From an uncultured Verrucomicrobiota bacterium (lineage in GTDB: Bacteria; Verrucomicrobiota; Verrucomicrobiia; Verrucomicrobiales; Verrucomicrobiaceae), in assembly GCA_903848465.1 (NCBI GenBank), contig CAINGK010000196.1:1-64000 (forward strand): a stretch of 64,000 nt of DNA, in the 5' to 3' direction. Shown piece after piece: positions 7,291 to 16,177 of this stretch; the first letter of the stretch is position 1, and each line of letters opens with the position of its first letter. Position numbers and translations under genes: made by a program. Under the pieces are notes generated by a model. That model saw only the letters and a program-made list of their open reading frames with translations. It was not told the origin of the DNA and did not search any database.

Positions 7291-9501
7291 ATGCTCGCTA
7301 AATCCACACTCACACTTGCTGTCTGCACACTGCTGGCTGCTACAGCCCTCGCACAGCAGGTTACACTGCCATTGCCACGCCTGCTCACGGTCATGCCCAT
7401 GGGCGGACAGGCGGGCACGACGGTGGAGGTCACGATCACCGGCGAAAACACGGAGGATGTCAGTGAGCTGATGTTTTCGACGCCGAAGATCACGGCGCAG
7501 CCGGTGGCTGGTGCGGAGAAAAAGTTCACGGTGAGCATTGCGGCGGATGCGCCGGTCGGGGTTTACGATGCGCGGGTGATGTCGCGGCTCGGTGTGTCGG
7601 CGGCGCGGGCGTTTTCGGTGAACAAGCTGCCGGAGGTGACTCGCACCAAGGCAAACAACTCCGTGGAGACGGCCATGACGCTGCCATTGGGAACGATCTG
7701 CAATGCGACGATGACAAAGCGGTCGGTGGATTTTTATGCATTTCAAGGCGTGAAAGGGAAACGAGTTGCAGTGGATTGCGCCGCCACGGGCATCGACTCC
7801 CGACTGACACCGGTGGTGATTCTGGCGGACGCGAAGGGCGGCGATTTGAAGGTGAATCGCACGGGAGGAGTGATCGACTTCACCCCGCCAGCCGATGGTA
7901 CCTACCTGATCAAGGTGAGCGACCTCACCTATCAAGGTGGCGAGCGTCTGTTCTATCGTCTTGCGTTGCAGGAAGTTGCAGGAACTGGACCTGCGCCGCG
8001 CCAGCCGCAGACACAGACGGTTAGTGCCATGTCCTGGCCACCCGTTGGTCTTGCCGCGACGGCAGCGATGAATGAAACAGAGCCAAACAACAAACCTTCT
8101 GAAGCGCAGAAGATCACTCTGCCCTGTGACATCGCTGGTTCCTTCTTTCCAGCGGCTGATGTCGATACCTTTGAGTTCACCGCCAAGAAAGGCGAGACCT
8201 GGTGGGTCGAAGTGGCCTCAGAACGCCTCGGTCTGAACACGGACCCCTTTGTGCTCGTGCAGCAGGTGAAAGCAACCGGTGGCAAAGAGACGCTGACCGA
8301 TGTGGCCGAGCTGTATGACATTGCACCGCCGATGAAAGTCACCAGCAACGGTTACTCGTATGACGGCCCGCCTTATGATGCGGGATCGCCCGACGTGGAC
8401 GGCAAGTTTGAAATCAAGGAAGACGGCACCTATCGCTTGCAGGTTCGCGATCTGTTTGGCGGTACGCGCAGCGATGCAAACAACGTTTATCGCCTCCTCG
8501 TGCGTCAGGCTGCGCCTGATTTCTCGCTCGCTGCCTGGGCCGTTCACATGACGCTGCGCAATGGTGACCGCGCTTCGCTTTCCAAACCGATGGCGCTGCG
8601 TGCGGGCGAGACGCGTGCATTTGAGGTCGTGGTGCAGCGTCGTGATGGCTTTGATGGCGAGATCGAGATTGGCATGGAAAACCTGCCGCCGGGAGTGAGC
8701 GCGACCGGGTTGAAGATCGCGAAGGGCAAGCCCTACGGTCATCTGATTCTTACCGCATCAAGCGATGCGAAGCGCGGCTTCTCACTCGCCAAGATCATTG
8801 GCAAAGCCACGGTCAATGGTGCGGTCATGATGCGTCCTGTGCGGGTGGCGAGCATGGAGTGGCCGGTGAAGGATGCGAAGGGCGAGATCCCCGCGCCACG
8901 TCTCATGGCCGACGTTCCAGTTTCCGTGAGCGATTCCGAGCAGGCACCGCTGACAATAGCCGCTGCTGAAAACAAAGTCTTCGAGGCCAAGGCGGGCGAG
9001 ACGCTGAAAATCCCGCTCAAGCTCACCTGGCGCAACGAGTTCAATGGAACCTCGATCAAAGTAAAAGCTTACGGTGACGGCTTCAGCGCCATCAAGGAGT
9101 TCGACATTCCTCTCAAAGCAGCCACTTACGACGCTGTGCTTGATCTTGCTGCATTGAAGATTGCACCGGGAGATTATACCTTTGCCTTCCAGAGCCTGGG
9201 CATCTGCAAATACCGCTACAACCCCGCTGCCGTGCCGCTGGCCGAGGCCGAACAGAAAAAGGCCGAACAGCTCGCCGCCACTGTGGCCGCTGAAGCCAAA
9301 AAACTCGCGGCCACGGATGCAGAAGCTGCAAAGAAAGCCGCTGAAAAGCAAAAGCAGGCCGATGCTGCCATGGCAGCGGCTACCAGCCGCATGAAAGCCA
9401 TCACCACGGCGGCCTCGCCCACCGACACGGTGGAAATCCTCATTTCAGAACCGATCCGCGTTTCGGTGAAACCCGCCGCGGCCACCACCGCCAGCAAGTG
9501 A
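7291..9501 (+). CDS. Secreted PPC-domain protein with alanine-rich coiled coil
   Basis: 736 residues with a clear signal peptide (LTLAVCTLLAATALAQQ). Residues 30-110 look like an IPT/TIG-type beta domain (GGQAGTTVEVTITGEN). Two bacterial pre-peptidase C-terminal (PPC) beta domains follow, at about 125-230 (DFYAFQGVKGKRV then GTYLIKV) and 260-410 (NETEPNNKPSEAQKI, DVDTFEFTAKKGE, DGTYRLQVRD). The C-terminal hundred residues contain a long Ala/Lys/Glu-rich helix (about 650-700), likely coiled coil. No catalytic domain is apparent, so it is probably a surface or periplasmic binding component. It lies three bases after the DUF1549 gene, and its TGA shares one base with the next ATG, so it is translationally coupled inside the operon. 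Confidence 0.75.
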   Translation: MLAKSTLTLAVCTLLAATALAQQVTLPLPRLLTVMPMGGQAGTTVEVTITGENTEDVSELMFSTPKITAQPVAGAEKKFTVSIAADAPVGVYDARVMSRLGVSAARAFSVNKLPEVTRTKANNSVETAMTLPLGTICNATMTKRSVDFYAFQGVKGKRVAVDCAATGIDSRLTPVVILADAKGGDLKVNRTGGVIDFTPPADGTYLIKVSDLTYQGGERLFYRLALQEVAGTGPAPRQPQTQTVSAMSWPPVGLAATAAMNETEPNNKPSEAQKITLPCDIAGSFFPAADVDTFEFTAKKGETWWVEVASERLGLNTDPFVLVQQVKATGGKETLTDVAELYDIAPPMKVTSNGYSYDGPPYDAGSPDVDGKFEIKEDGTYRLQVRDLFGGTRSDANNVYRLLVRQAAPDFSLAAWAVHMTLRNGDRASLSKPMALRAGETRAFEVVVQRRDGFDGEIEIGMENLPPGVSATGLKIAKGKPYGHLILTASSDAKRGFSLAKIIGKATVNGAVMMRPVRVASMEWPVKDAKGEIPAPRLMADVPVSVSDSEQAPLTIAAAENKVFEAKAGETLKIPLKLTWRNEFNGTSIKVKAYGDGFSAIKEFDIPLKAATYDAVLDLAALKIAPGDYTFAFQSLGICKYRYNPAAVPLAEAEQKKAEQLAATVAAEAKKLAATDAEAAKKAAEKQKQADAAMAAATSRMKAITTAASPTDTVEILISEPIRVSVKPAAATTASK

Positions 9502-11786
9502 TGAAGCCGCTTCCACTCATTGCTCTTCTATGCGTTTCGCTGCCCGCGCTGGCAGCCGATCTCGACTACTATCGTGACGTTTATCCTTTCCTGAAAGCGA
9601 ACTGCGTTTCGTGTCACAACAAGACGACGACGAAAGCAGATCTGAACATGGAGACACCGGAACTGATGATCAAAGGCGGTGAAAGCGGGCCGTCGATCAT
9701 TCCGGGGAACGGCGCTGAGAGTCTGCTGGTGACGGCGTCGCTGCATACGAAGGACATGGAGATGCCGCCGCCGAACAATAAATCCGGTGCGGTGAACCTC
9801 ATTCCAGAACAGATCGCCACACTGAAGCAGTGGATTGATGAGGGGGCCAAGAGTTCGGTGATGGAGGAACGGGTCGTGGTGCTGCAGGCCTTTTCCGCCA
9901 GCATTGATCCGATCTACAGCGTGGCGATGACGAAGGACGGCCGTTATGTCGCCTGCGGACGGTCCAATCACATCTATGTCTATGACATGGCCACGCGGCA
10001 GTTCATCGCGCAGATCAGTGATCCTGCGGAGAAGAATGGCGCAGCACATCGCGCGCTGGTGCAATCACTTGCATTTAGCCCGGATGGCACGCGCCTCGCG
10101 AGCGGCAGTTTTCGCGAGGTGAAGCTTTGGAAACTGGCCGTTGGTAAACCGGTGACCAGCGCGGCGAAATCGTCCACATCTCCTGCGAGCGCCGATTTGA
10201 TCCAGAAGATTGCCGCCACCGGCAAGGTGGTCGTGCTGAGCAGTGCGATGTCGGCCGACGGCAAACAGGTCGTTACGGGTTGTGAGGATGGCTCGGTGCG
10301 CGTGTGGGATGCGGCGACAGCGAAGCTGGTCATCGAACTGCGTGGCAGCGTGGCGGCGACGAAGAAAATGGCGGAACTGGACTGGGCCATCGCGGCGCAG
10401 ACACTGGAACAAGCATATCAAAAGAGCGAAATCACGCGCATTGAAGCGCAGGACAAGGCACTCGATGTACTGCTAGGCAAAGCCAAGGAAGCTATCGTGG
10501 CCATGAACAAGGTGCTGCCGGAGAAACAGAAAGCCGTGCCGCCAGCCACCGAGGCCAAAACGACGGCGCAAAAAGCCGTCGAGGAAGTCGCCGCCAAAAT
10601 CAAAGCAGTTCCCGGCGGTAAACCGGATGCTGTGCTCGACAAGCAGCTCAAGGACGCGCAGGACAAGCTCATCACCACGCAAACAGCGGAAGTTTCCGCT
10701 CTCGCTGCCGTCTCCGCTGCACAGAGCAACGTGAAGGACGCTGAGGACGATGTGAAGCGCATCACTGACTCGAAAGCGGCTAACGCCAAATCCGTTGCTG
10801 CTGCGAATACCGCCGTGGCTGCTGCAAAAACGTTGCAGGACAAGGCCACGGCAGATCTGGCCGCCACGAAGCTGGCCTTGACCAAAGCCACCGCGAAGCC
10901 CATCGCCGTATCATTCTCCGCCGATGCTCTGCGAGTGGCATCGCTGTTTGACGATGGCGCGCTGCGCGTGTGGGGTGCCGCCACCGGCACGCCGATTGAA
11001 GAAAGCACCGGCAAGGCTGCAGCCATCACAACCATGACTTCCGCGCCTGATGGTTCCTTTGTAGCCGCAAAAGCTGTCACGCAGTCGGTGGGCAGCTCCC
11101 CGCGCTGGGTGTTGGAGCGCAAGATCGACCAGAAGCGCCTTTTTGCCGACCGCGTGAACGCTGTGCGTTTCAGTCCGGATGGCAAAACACTCGCCACCGG
11201 CGGTGGTGAGCTGTCACGCAGCGGCGACATCATTTTCTTCGACGTCGCTACCGGCAAGGCCACGAAGATCTGGAGGGAAAAGCACGCCGACACCGTGCTC
11301 TGCCTTGATTACTCGCCGGATGGCAAACGTCTCGCCTCCGGTAGCGCTGACAAGATCGCGCGAGTCACCGACATCGCCACGGGCAAGCAGTTGAACCTCT
11401 TTGAAGGCCATACGCATCACGTCATGGGCGTTGCGTTTCGCAACGATGGCCGTGTGCTTGCCACGGCGGGCGCGGAAGGCACCGTGATAACCTGGGACAT
11501 GATCATCGGCGAGCGAAAGAGAAAGATCGAAGGCTGGACCAAAGAGGTCACTTCACTGCAGTTCATCGGCGCCACGAATCAAATCGTCACCTCTGCCGGT
11601 GACAACCGCATCCGCATCGTCACCGATGATGGCACCGAAGTGCGCGCTATGGCAAACCTGCCGGATTACATGCAGGCCGCCGCCAGCACTCCTAATGGTA
11701 GCGCCATCATTGGCGGTGGTGAAGACAGCATGCTGCGCGTCTGGGACGGGGCAGGCAAGGAACTCGCCATCTTTGGCACCAAGTAA
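9501..11786 (+). CDS. Secreted cytochrome c with WD40 propeller interrupted by a long coiled coil
   Basis: The ATG at 9501 is preferred over the in-frame GTG just before it. The 761-residue product has a signal peptide, then a planctomycete cytochrome domain with CVSCH (Cys35, Cys38, His39) and DMEMPPP near residue 80. WD40-like blades follow (ALVQSLAFSPDGTRLASGS, then GCEDGSVRVWDAATAK). About 175 residues (288-465) of Ala/Lys/Glu-rich heptad sequence then interrupt the propeller before blades resume with FSADALRVASLFDDGALRVW. The insertion sits inside the repeat region rather than between domains. It is probably an extracytoplasmic scaffold or electron-transfer partner of the neighbouring DUF1549 and DUF1501 products. 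Confidence 0.8.
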   Translation: MKPLPLIALLCVSLPALAADLDYYRDVYPFLKANCVSCHNKTTTKADLNMETPELMIKGGESGPSIIPGNGAESLLVTASLHTKDMEMPPPNNKSGAVNLIPEQIATLKQWIDEGAKSSVMEERVVVLQAFSASIDPIYSVAMTKDGRYVACGRSNHIYVYDMATRQFIAQISDPAEKNGAAHRALVQSLAFSPDGTRLASGSFREVKLWKLAVGKPVTSAAKSSTSPASADLIQKIAATGKVVVLSSAMSADGKQVVTGCEDGSVRVWDAATAKLVIELRGSVAATKKMAELDWAIAAQTLEQAYQKSEITRIEAQDKALDVLLGKAKEAIVAMNKVLPEKQKAVPPATEAKTTAQKAVEEVAAKIKAVPGGKPDAVLDKQLKDAQDKLITTQTAEVSALAAVSAAQSNVKDAEDDVKRITDSKAANAKSVAAANTAVAAAKTLQDKATADLAATKLALTKATAKPIAVSFSADALRVASLFDDGALRVWGAATGTPIEESTGKAAAITTMTSAPDGSFVAAKAVTQSVGSSPRWVLERKIDQKRLFADRVNAVRFSPDGKTLATGGGELSRSGDIIFFDVATGKATKIWREKHADTVLCLDYSPDGKRLASGSADKIARVTDIATGKQLNLFEGHTHHVMGVAFRNDGRVLATAGAEGTVITWDMIIGERKRKIEGWTKEVTSLQFIGATNQIVTSAGDNRIRIVTDDGTEVRAMANLPDYMQAAASTPNGSAIIGGGEDSMLRVWDGAGKELAIFGTK

Positions 11787-11835
11787 CCCGATCATTGGGA
11801 TAAAGGATCATCATTCACACCGTAGGTTTCTACAC

Positions 11836-13260
11836 ATGTCTTCCATCATTCAGCCTCCTTCTCTCGTCCGCTGCGCCGGTCCGCTGTCGCGTCGTGGATT
11901 CATGCAGTTTGGATTGTCAGGAATGGCAACTCTGAGCTGGCCGGGCCTGCTCAAACTGCGCGCGGAGAATGCGGCGAAGCCGAAGGGTGAACGCAAGTCC
12001 ATCATCATGGTATGGCTGCCGGGCGGGCAGTCGCACATCGACACCTACGATCCAAAGCCCGAGGCCAGCAGCGAGTATCGCGGGCCGTTCAAGACGATCA
12101 GTACCAAGGTGCCGGGAACGCAGTTCACCGAGATGCTGCCGATGAATGCCAAGATCGCTGATAAGTTCACGATCGTGCGATCCATGAATCAATCGGCGGG
12201 CGGACATCCGGCGGGAACGATGCAGATGTTTTCTGGCGACAGCGACACGCGCGACAAGCCCAAACCGCGTCTGCCCGACTGGATGTCAGTGGCGCATTAC
12301 CTGCGGGCGAAGCAGGGTGGTCGCACGAATCCGCTGCCCAATTACATCGGTGTTCCCGCAGCTTCGCCGGAATACTCGAGTCCGGCGTATCTTGGTGATG
12401 CCTATGCGCCTTTCGCGGTGAGTGATGATCCTAACCGTCCGAGCTTTCAGGTGCCGAACATCGGCCTAGCCGACGAATCTGAAAATCGCCGCCTCAGTGA
12501 TCGCATCGTTCTGCGCAAGAGCCTGGACAAGATGGAGCGTGCCTTTGATCGCGAAGGGGAACTCGGTGCACTGGATGAATTTGAAGCCCAGGCGGCCACG
12601 CTGCTGACGAATCCGCACACGCGTGACGCCTTTGACCTGAGCAAAGAAGACGCCGCCATTCGTGATCGCTATGGGCGCAATCGTTGGGGGCAGCAGCTTT
12701 TGTTGGCGCGCAGGCTCGTCGAATCGGGCGTGGAAATCGTCACTAGCAGTCTCAGCGGGCCCTTGTGCGGCCGGGTGAACAACTGGGACGACCACGCAGT
12801 AAATCAGCATCAGTTTGAAGCGCTGCGCTTTCGCATGCCAACTTATGACCGCGCTGTGTCAGCGCTCATTGAGGACATTTATGCGCGTGGTCTTGACAAA
12901 CGCGTGCTCGTTGTTGTCACGGGAGAGTTTGGACGGACACCGAAGATCAGCTTTGACCGCAGCACGGGTCCCGGTGATGCCAGCGGGCCCACCGGCACGC
13001 TGCAGCCTGGTCGTGACCACTGGCCGCGTGCCTTCACCAATGTCTGGGCGGGAGGTGGCATCCAGACGGGCGGCGTCATCGGTGCGAGTGACAAACGTGG
13101 TGAAGATGTGGTCGAGCGCCCCTGCAACGCGAGCGACTTTCTCGCCACGATTTATCATCATCTCGGCATCGACTATTCCAAGGTCACCCTCAATGATCTC
13201 AACGGCAGGCCAACACACATCGTGGAGAATGGCAGGCCGATTGCGGAGCTGATCGCGTGA
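11836..13260 (+). CDS. DUF1501 protein with twin-arginine signal
   Basis: Starting at ATG 11836, 49 bp after the WD40-cytochrome gene, the 474-residue product carries a Tat-type leader (LSRRGFMQFGLSG, then a hydrophobic stretch). DUF1501 proteins belong to the alkaline phosphatase/sulfatase fold. Here IIMVWLPGGQSHIDTYDPK marks the first metal-binding strand, and VLVVVTGEFGRTPK and GRDHWPRAFT mark the later metal-site region. In this phylum they are regularly encoded beside DUF1549/DUF1553 proteins; the enzymatic activity is unknown. The frame is open further upstream within the previous gene, but that sequence is its out-of-frame shadow. Confidence 0.8.
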   Translation: MSSIIQPPSLVRCAGPLSRRGFMQFGLSGMATLSWPGLLKLRAENAAKPKGERKSIIMVWLPGGQSHIDTYDPKPEASSEYRGPFKTISTKVPGTQFTEMLPMNAKIADKFTIVRSMNQSAGGHPAGTMQMFSGDSDTRDKPKPRLPDWMSVAHYLRAKQGGRTNPLPNYIGVPAASPEYSSPAYLGDAYAPFAVSDDPNRPSFQVPNIGLADESENRRLSDRIVLRKSLDKMERAFDREGELGALDEFEAQAATLLTNPHTRDAFDLSKEDAAIRDRYGRNRWGQQLLLARRLVESGVEIVTSSLSGPLCGRVNNWDDHAVNQHQFEALRFRMPTYDRAVSALIEDIYARGLDKRVLVVVTGEFGRTPKISFDRSTGPGDASGPTGTLQPGRDHWPRAFTNVWAGGGIQTGGVIGASDKRGEDVVERPCNASDFLATIYHHLGIDYSKVTLNDLNGRPTHIVENGRPIAELIA

Positions 13261-13303
13261 TGAAGTGGACGGGGTGAGAACGTTTCTACTTCCTCACTGT
13301 ACC

Positions 13304-13693
13304 ATGACTCATCCACTCGTTTCTTATCCTCAGCTTCCAGACACGCCGACTTCCCATCTGCCCTTCAGTCCCTGCGTGGTGGTGGGCGATTTGATTTTCG
13401 TTTCGGGCCAGGCCTCCGTGGACCAGGCGGGCAATATTGTCAGCGATAGCTTTGAAGGGGAGTTTCGCCGCAGCATTGAAAACGTGCGCAAGGTGCTCGA
13501 AGCCGCTGGAAGCGACCTCGCGCACGTGGTGCAGACGCGGAACTACGTTCGTGATGCCGAGGATGTGACGCTGTACAACCAGCTCTACCGCGAATATTTC
13601 CCGCAGCCCTCTCCTGCGCGCACCACGATCACCAACTGCCTGCCGCCCACACTCCGTTATGAAGTGGAAGTTGTAGCGGTGCGCCGTCCTTGA
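13304..13693 (+). CDS. ridA: RidA/YjgF family protein (reactive enamine/imine deaminase)
   Basis: 129 residues from ATG 13304, close to the usual 125-130 of the family. Visible family features are PFSPCVVVGDLIFVSGQ near the N-terminus, TRNYVRDAEDVTLYNQLYREYF in the middle and PARTTITNCLPP near the end, where the conserved arginine binds the substrate carboxylate. RidA proteins are small cytoplasmic trimers that hydrolyse reactive enamine/imine intermediates from amino-acid catabolism. It lies between the DUF1501 gene (43 bp gap) and the heme-binding dehydrogenase gene (12 bp gap), an odd cytoplasmic member in a run of exported proteins. Confidence 0.85.
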   Translation: MTHPLVSYPQLPDTPTSHLPFSPCVVVGDLIFVSGQASVDQAGNIVSDSFEGEFRRSIENVRKVLEAAGSDLAHVVQTRNYVRDAEDVTLYNQLYREYFPQPSPARTTITNCLPPTLRYEVEVVAVRRP

Positions 13694-13705
13694 TCCATCA
13701 AAACC

Positions 13706-16177
13706 ATGAAACGATGCCTGTTCTTCCTGTTGCTGCCTGCATTTGCCGCACTCGCTGCCCCGCGCACTGCGCCGACCAAATCGCCGGAGGTGCCAGCGCA
13801 ACTGCCGCCGCAGATCGAAACATTACAGCCGGGAGTTAAACTGACGTTGCTCGCTGAGCATCCCGATCTGGTCACGCCGACGGGCATTGCCGTGGATAAA
13901 AATGGGAACATCTATTCGATCTCCTGCCACACGCACTTTCGGCCGGAAGACTATGACGGGCCGGTGCATGATGAAGTCCTGATCTTTGATGCGAACGGCA
14001 AGAACCGCCGGGTGTTTTACAACAAGACGGATGCGACCATGCATGTGGAGATCGGCCCGGATGGCTGGATCTATCTCGCGGAGCGGGACCGAGTGCTGCG
14101 TGTGAAGGACAGCGACGGTGATGGTGTGGGCGATGTGGAGGAGAATCTTGCCACCCTCGACTCCGTGGCGGATTATCCGCACAATGGTCTCAGCGGGATG
14201 GCCTGGCATCCGGATGGAGGCCTTGTCTTTTCGCTTGGCGAAAATTTTGGCAAAGACTGGACGCTCACGGCCAAAGATGGCTCCAAGGTCAGCGGACGTG
14301 GTGAAGGCGGGGTGTTTCGCTGCACGGCGGATGGGACGCAGATGCGCCGCATCGCCCGTGGTTTTTGGAATCCGTTTGGACTGCTCGTGCGCAAGAACGG
14401 CGAGATCTTCGCGGCTGAAAATGATCCCGGCAGCCGTCCACCGTGTCGCTTGTTGTACGTCGTCGAAGGTGCGGACTATGGCTTCCAGTGGGTGTATGGC
14501 AGCGCGCCGGTGCATCCCTTTGTCGGTATGAACGGCGAACTGCGTGGCACCATCGGCATGGTGCATCCCTGCGGTGAAGGCCCTTGTGCCATCGTGGAAC
14601 TCGGCGGTGGTGTATTGATCCCCTCGTGGAGCGATCACAGTGTCGATTACTACCCACTCACGCGCCAAGGGGCGGGTTACACCTCGGATCGTATTCCGCT
14701 GGTCAAAGGCAGCGACTTCTTCCGTCCGACCTGCATGGCGGTCGGGCCTGATGGCTCGTACTATCTCAATGACTGGGTGTTCAGCTCCTATCCCATTCAC
14801 AAACGCGGGCGTCTGTGGAAGCTGGAGATCGATCCGGCGAAAGCGTCATGGGTGAAAGGCAAACAGGATGCGCTGAATGATGAGGCGCGTCTTGCCGAAG
14901 GTCTGCGCACTGGCAAATCCACGCTCGATACGAACAAGCTCCTGCAGCTTGCGCGGGGCAAAGATGCGTATCTTGCGGATGCTGCATTGACGGCACTGGC
15001 GCGCACCAAGTGGACGGTTGAGAAGATGAAGCAGTTGCCTGCACAAGATCGTCTCTGGGCCTTCGTGGCTCTGCGGCGTGTTGATTTGAACGATGACCAA
15101 TGGGTGAGTGCCTTTTTGGGCGATAACGAATCTGAAATGCGTTTTGAGTGCCTGCGCTGGATTGCGGATGCGGTGTTGACCAAATTCACACCGCAGGTTG
15201 AAGCAATGCTTTCAGACTCGACGCTCGACTATCGTTTGTTGGAAGCTGTGCTCGCTACTTGGAACACGCTGCGTGGCGATCCCGGTGCAGGCGTGACGAA
15301 TCCCGAAGTGCTCGTCGAGCGAATCACCAATCCCAAAACGCCCGCACGTCTTAAAGGCTATGCGCTCCGGCTTGCGCCAGCCACGCAAAAGCAGCTCACG
15401 GTGCCGCTGCTGCGTGAGCTGTTTACCGCAGGCGATTCGGTGCTCTCTCAGGAAGTCGTGCGCACACTGGCGGCGCGCAATGCCGATGATGCTCGTGCTG
15501 TGCTGGCGGTGATTGCTGCCGATGACTCGCAAAAGACGGAGGTGCGTGCGGATGCTATTGCGGGACTTGCCAATTCGACCAAAATTGAAGAGCAGGCCCT
15601 GCTGGTGAAACTGGCTTCTGGCAAGGACGGCAGTCTGCGCGATGAAGCGCGGCGTGCGCTACGCTACACGGATAAGGACACATCGTTTGTGATGAGCACC
15701 ACTCGCCCTGTCTTTGATGACACGGCAGCGTGGCTGAAGCGGTTGGATGCGTTGCCCGGTAAGGCGGATGTGGAAGCCGGGCGTCGCATTTTCTTTCACT
15801 CTAAGGTGGGGCTTTGTGCGACTTGTCATCGCCACAGCGGGCGAGGCAACGTGGTTGGTCCTGATTTGAGCCTGGTGGCCAAGCAGGGGGATCGTACAGC
15901 GATCTTGCGCTCAATTCTTGAACCTAGCCGTGAGGTGGCTCCGCAATTCTATCCTTCGCAGGTGAAGCTCAAGGATGGCACTGAGTTCATCGGCATCATG
16001 CTACGCTCCTCCAACACTGAGGTCTTTCGCGATCTCACTGGCAAGGAGCGTTCCTTTCCGCAGACGGACATCGTCAAACGCACCGAGCTGAAGACATCGC
16101 TCATGCCGCAGGGACTTGTGATGTCGCTGACAGATGCGGAATTGCGCGACTTGCTGGCGTTTCTGACTACGCCGTAG
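13706..16177 (+). CDS. PVC-type heme-binding 'membrane-bound dehydrogenase' with HEAT-like repeats
   Basis: 823 residues with a signal peptide (CLFFLLLPAFAALAAP). Residues 45-400 form a six-bladed propeller like sugar/PQQ-type dehydrogenases (LVTPTGIAVDKNGNIYSI, IGPDGWIYLAERDRVLRV, GLSGMAWHPDGGLVFSLGE). Residues 410-680 are alpha-helical HEAT-like repeats. The last 130 residues are the Planctomycetes/Verrucomicrobia heme-binding domain, with CATCH (Cys704, Cys707, His708) and GxVVGPDLS. This corresponds to the TIGR02604 plus TIGR02603 architecture as I know it. It likely oxidises an extracytoplasmic substrate and passes electrons to heme; the substrate is unknown. Its last 11 bases overlap the convergent histidine kinase gene. 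Confidence 0.8.
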   Translation: MKRCLFFLLLPAFAALAAPRTAPTKSPEVPAQLPPQIETLQPGVKLTLLAEHPDLVTPTGIAVDKNGNIYSISCHTHFRPEDYDGPVHDEVLIFDANGKNRRVFYNKTDATMHVEIGPDGWIYLAERDRVLRVKDSDGDGVGDVEENLATLDSVADYPHNGLSGMAWHPDGGLVFSLGENFGKDWTLTAKDGSKVSGRGEGGVFRCTADGTQMRRIARGFWNPFGLLVRKNGEIFAAENDPGSRPPCRLLYVVEGADYGFQWVYGSAPVHPFVGMNGELRGTIGMVHPCGEGPCAIVELGGGVLIPSWSDHSVDYYPLTRQGAGYTSDRIPLVKGSDFFRPTCMAVGPDGSYYLNDWVFSSYPIHKRGRLWKLEIDPAKASWVKGKQDALNDEARLAEGLRTGKSTLDTNKLLQLARGKDAYLADAALTALARTKWTVEKMKQLPAQDRLWAFVALRRVDLNDDQWVSAFLGDNESEMRFECLRWIADAVLTKFTPQVEAMLSDSTLDYRLLEAVLATWNTLRGDPGAGVTNPEVLVERITNPKTPARLKGYALRLAPATQKQLTVPLLRELFTAGDSVLSQEVVRTLAARNADDARAVLAVIAADDSQKTEVRADAIAGLANSTKIEEQALLVKLASGKDGSLRDEARRALRYTDKDTSFVMSTTRPVFDDTAAWLKRLDALPGKADVEAGRRIFFHSKVGLCATCHRHSGRGNVVGPDLSLVAKQGDRTAILRSILEPSREVAPQFYPSQVKLKDGTEFIGIMLRSSNTEVFRDLTGKERSFPQTDIVKRTELKTSLMPQGLVMSLTDAELRDLLAFLTTP

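Noticed and set aside
10418..11293. 291-codon antisense frame with hydrophobic stretches under the WD40-cytochrome coiled coil
   Set aside because: The apparent hydrophobicity is the reverse complement of an Ala/Lys-rich helix; no start signal.
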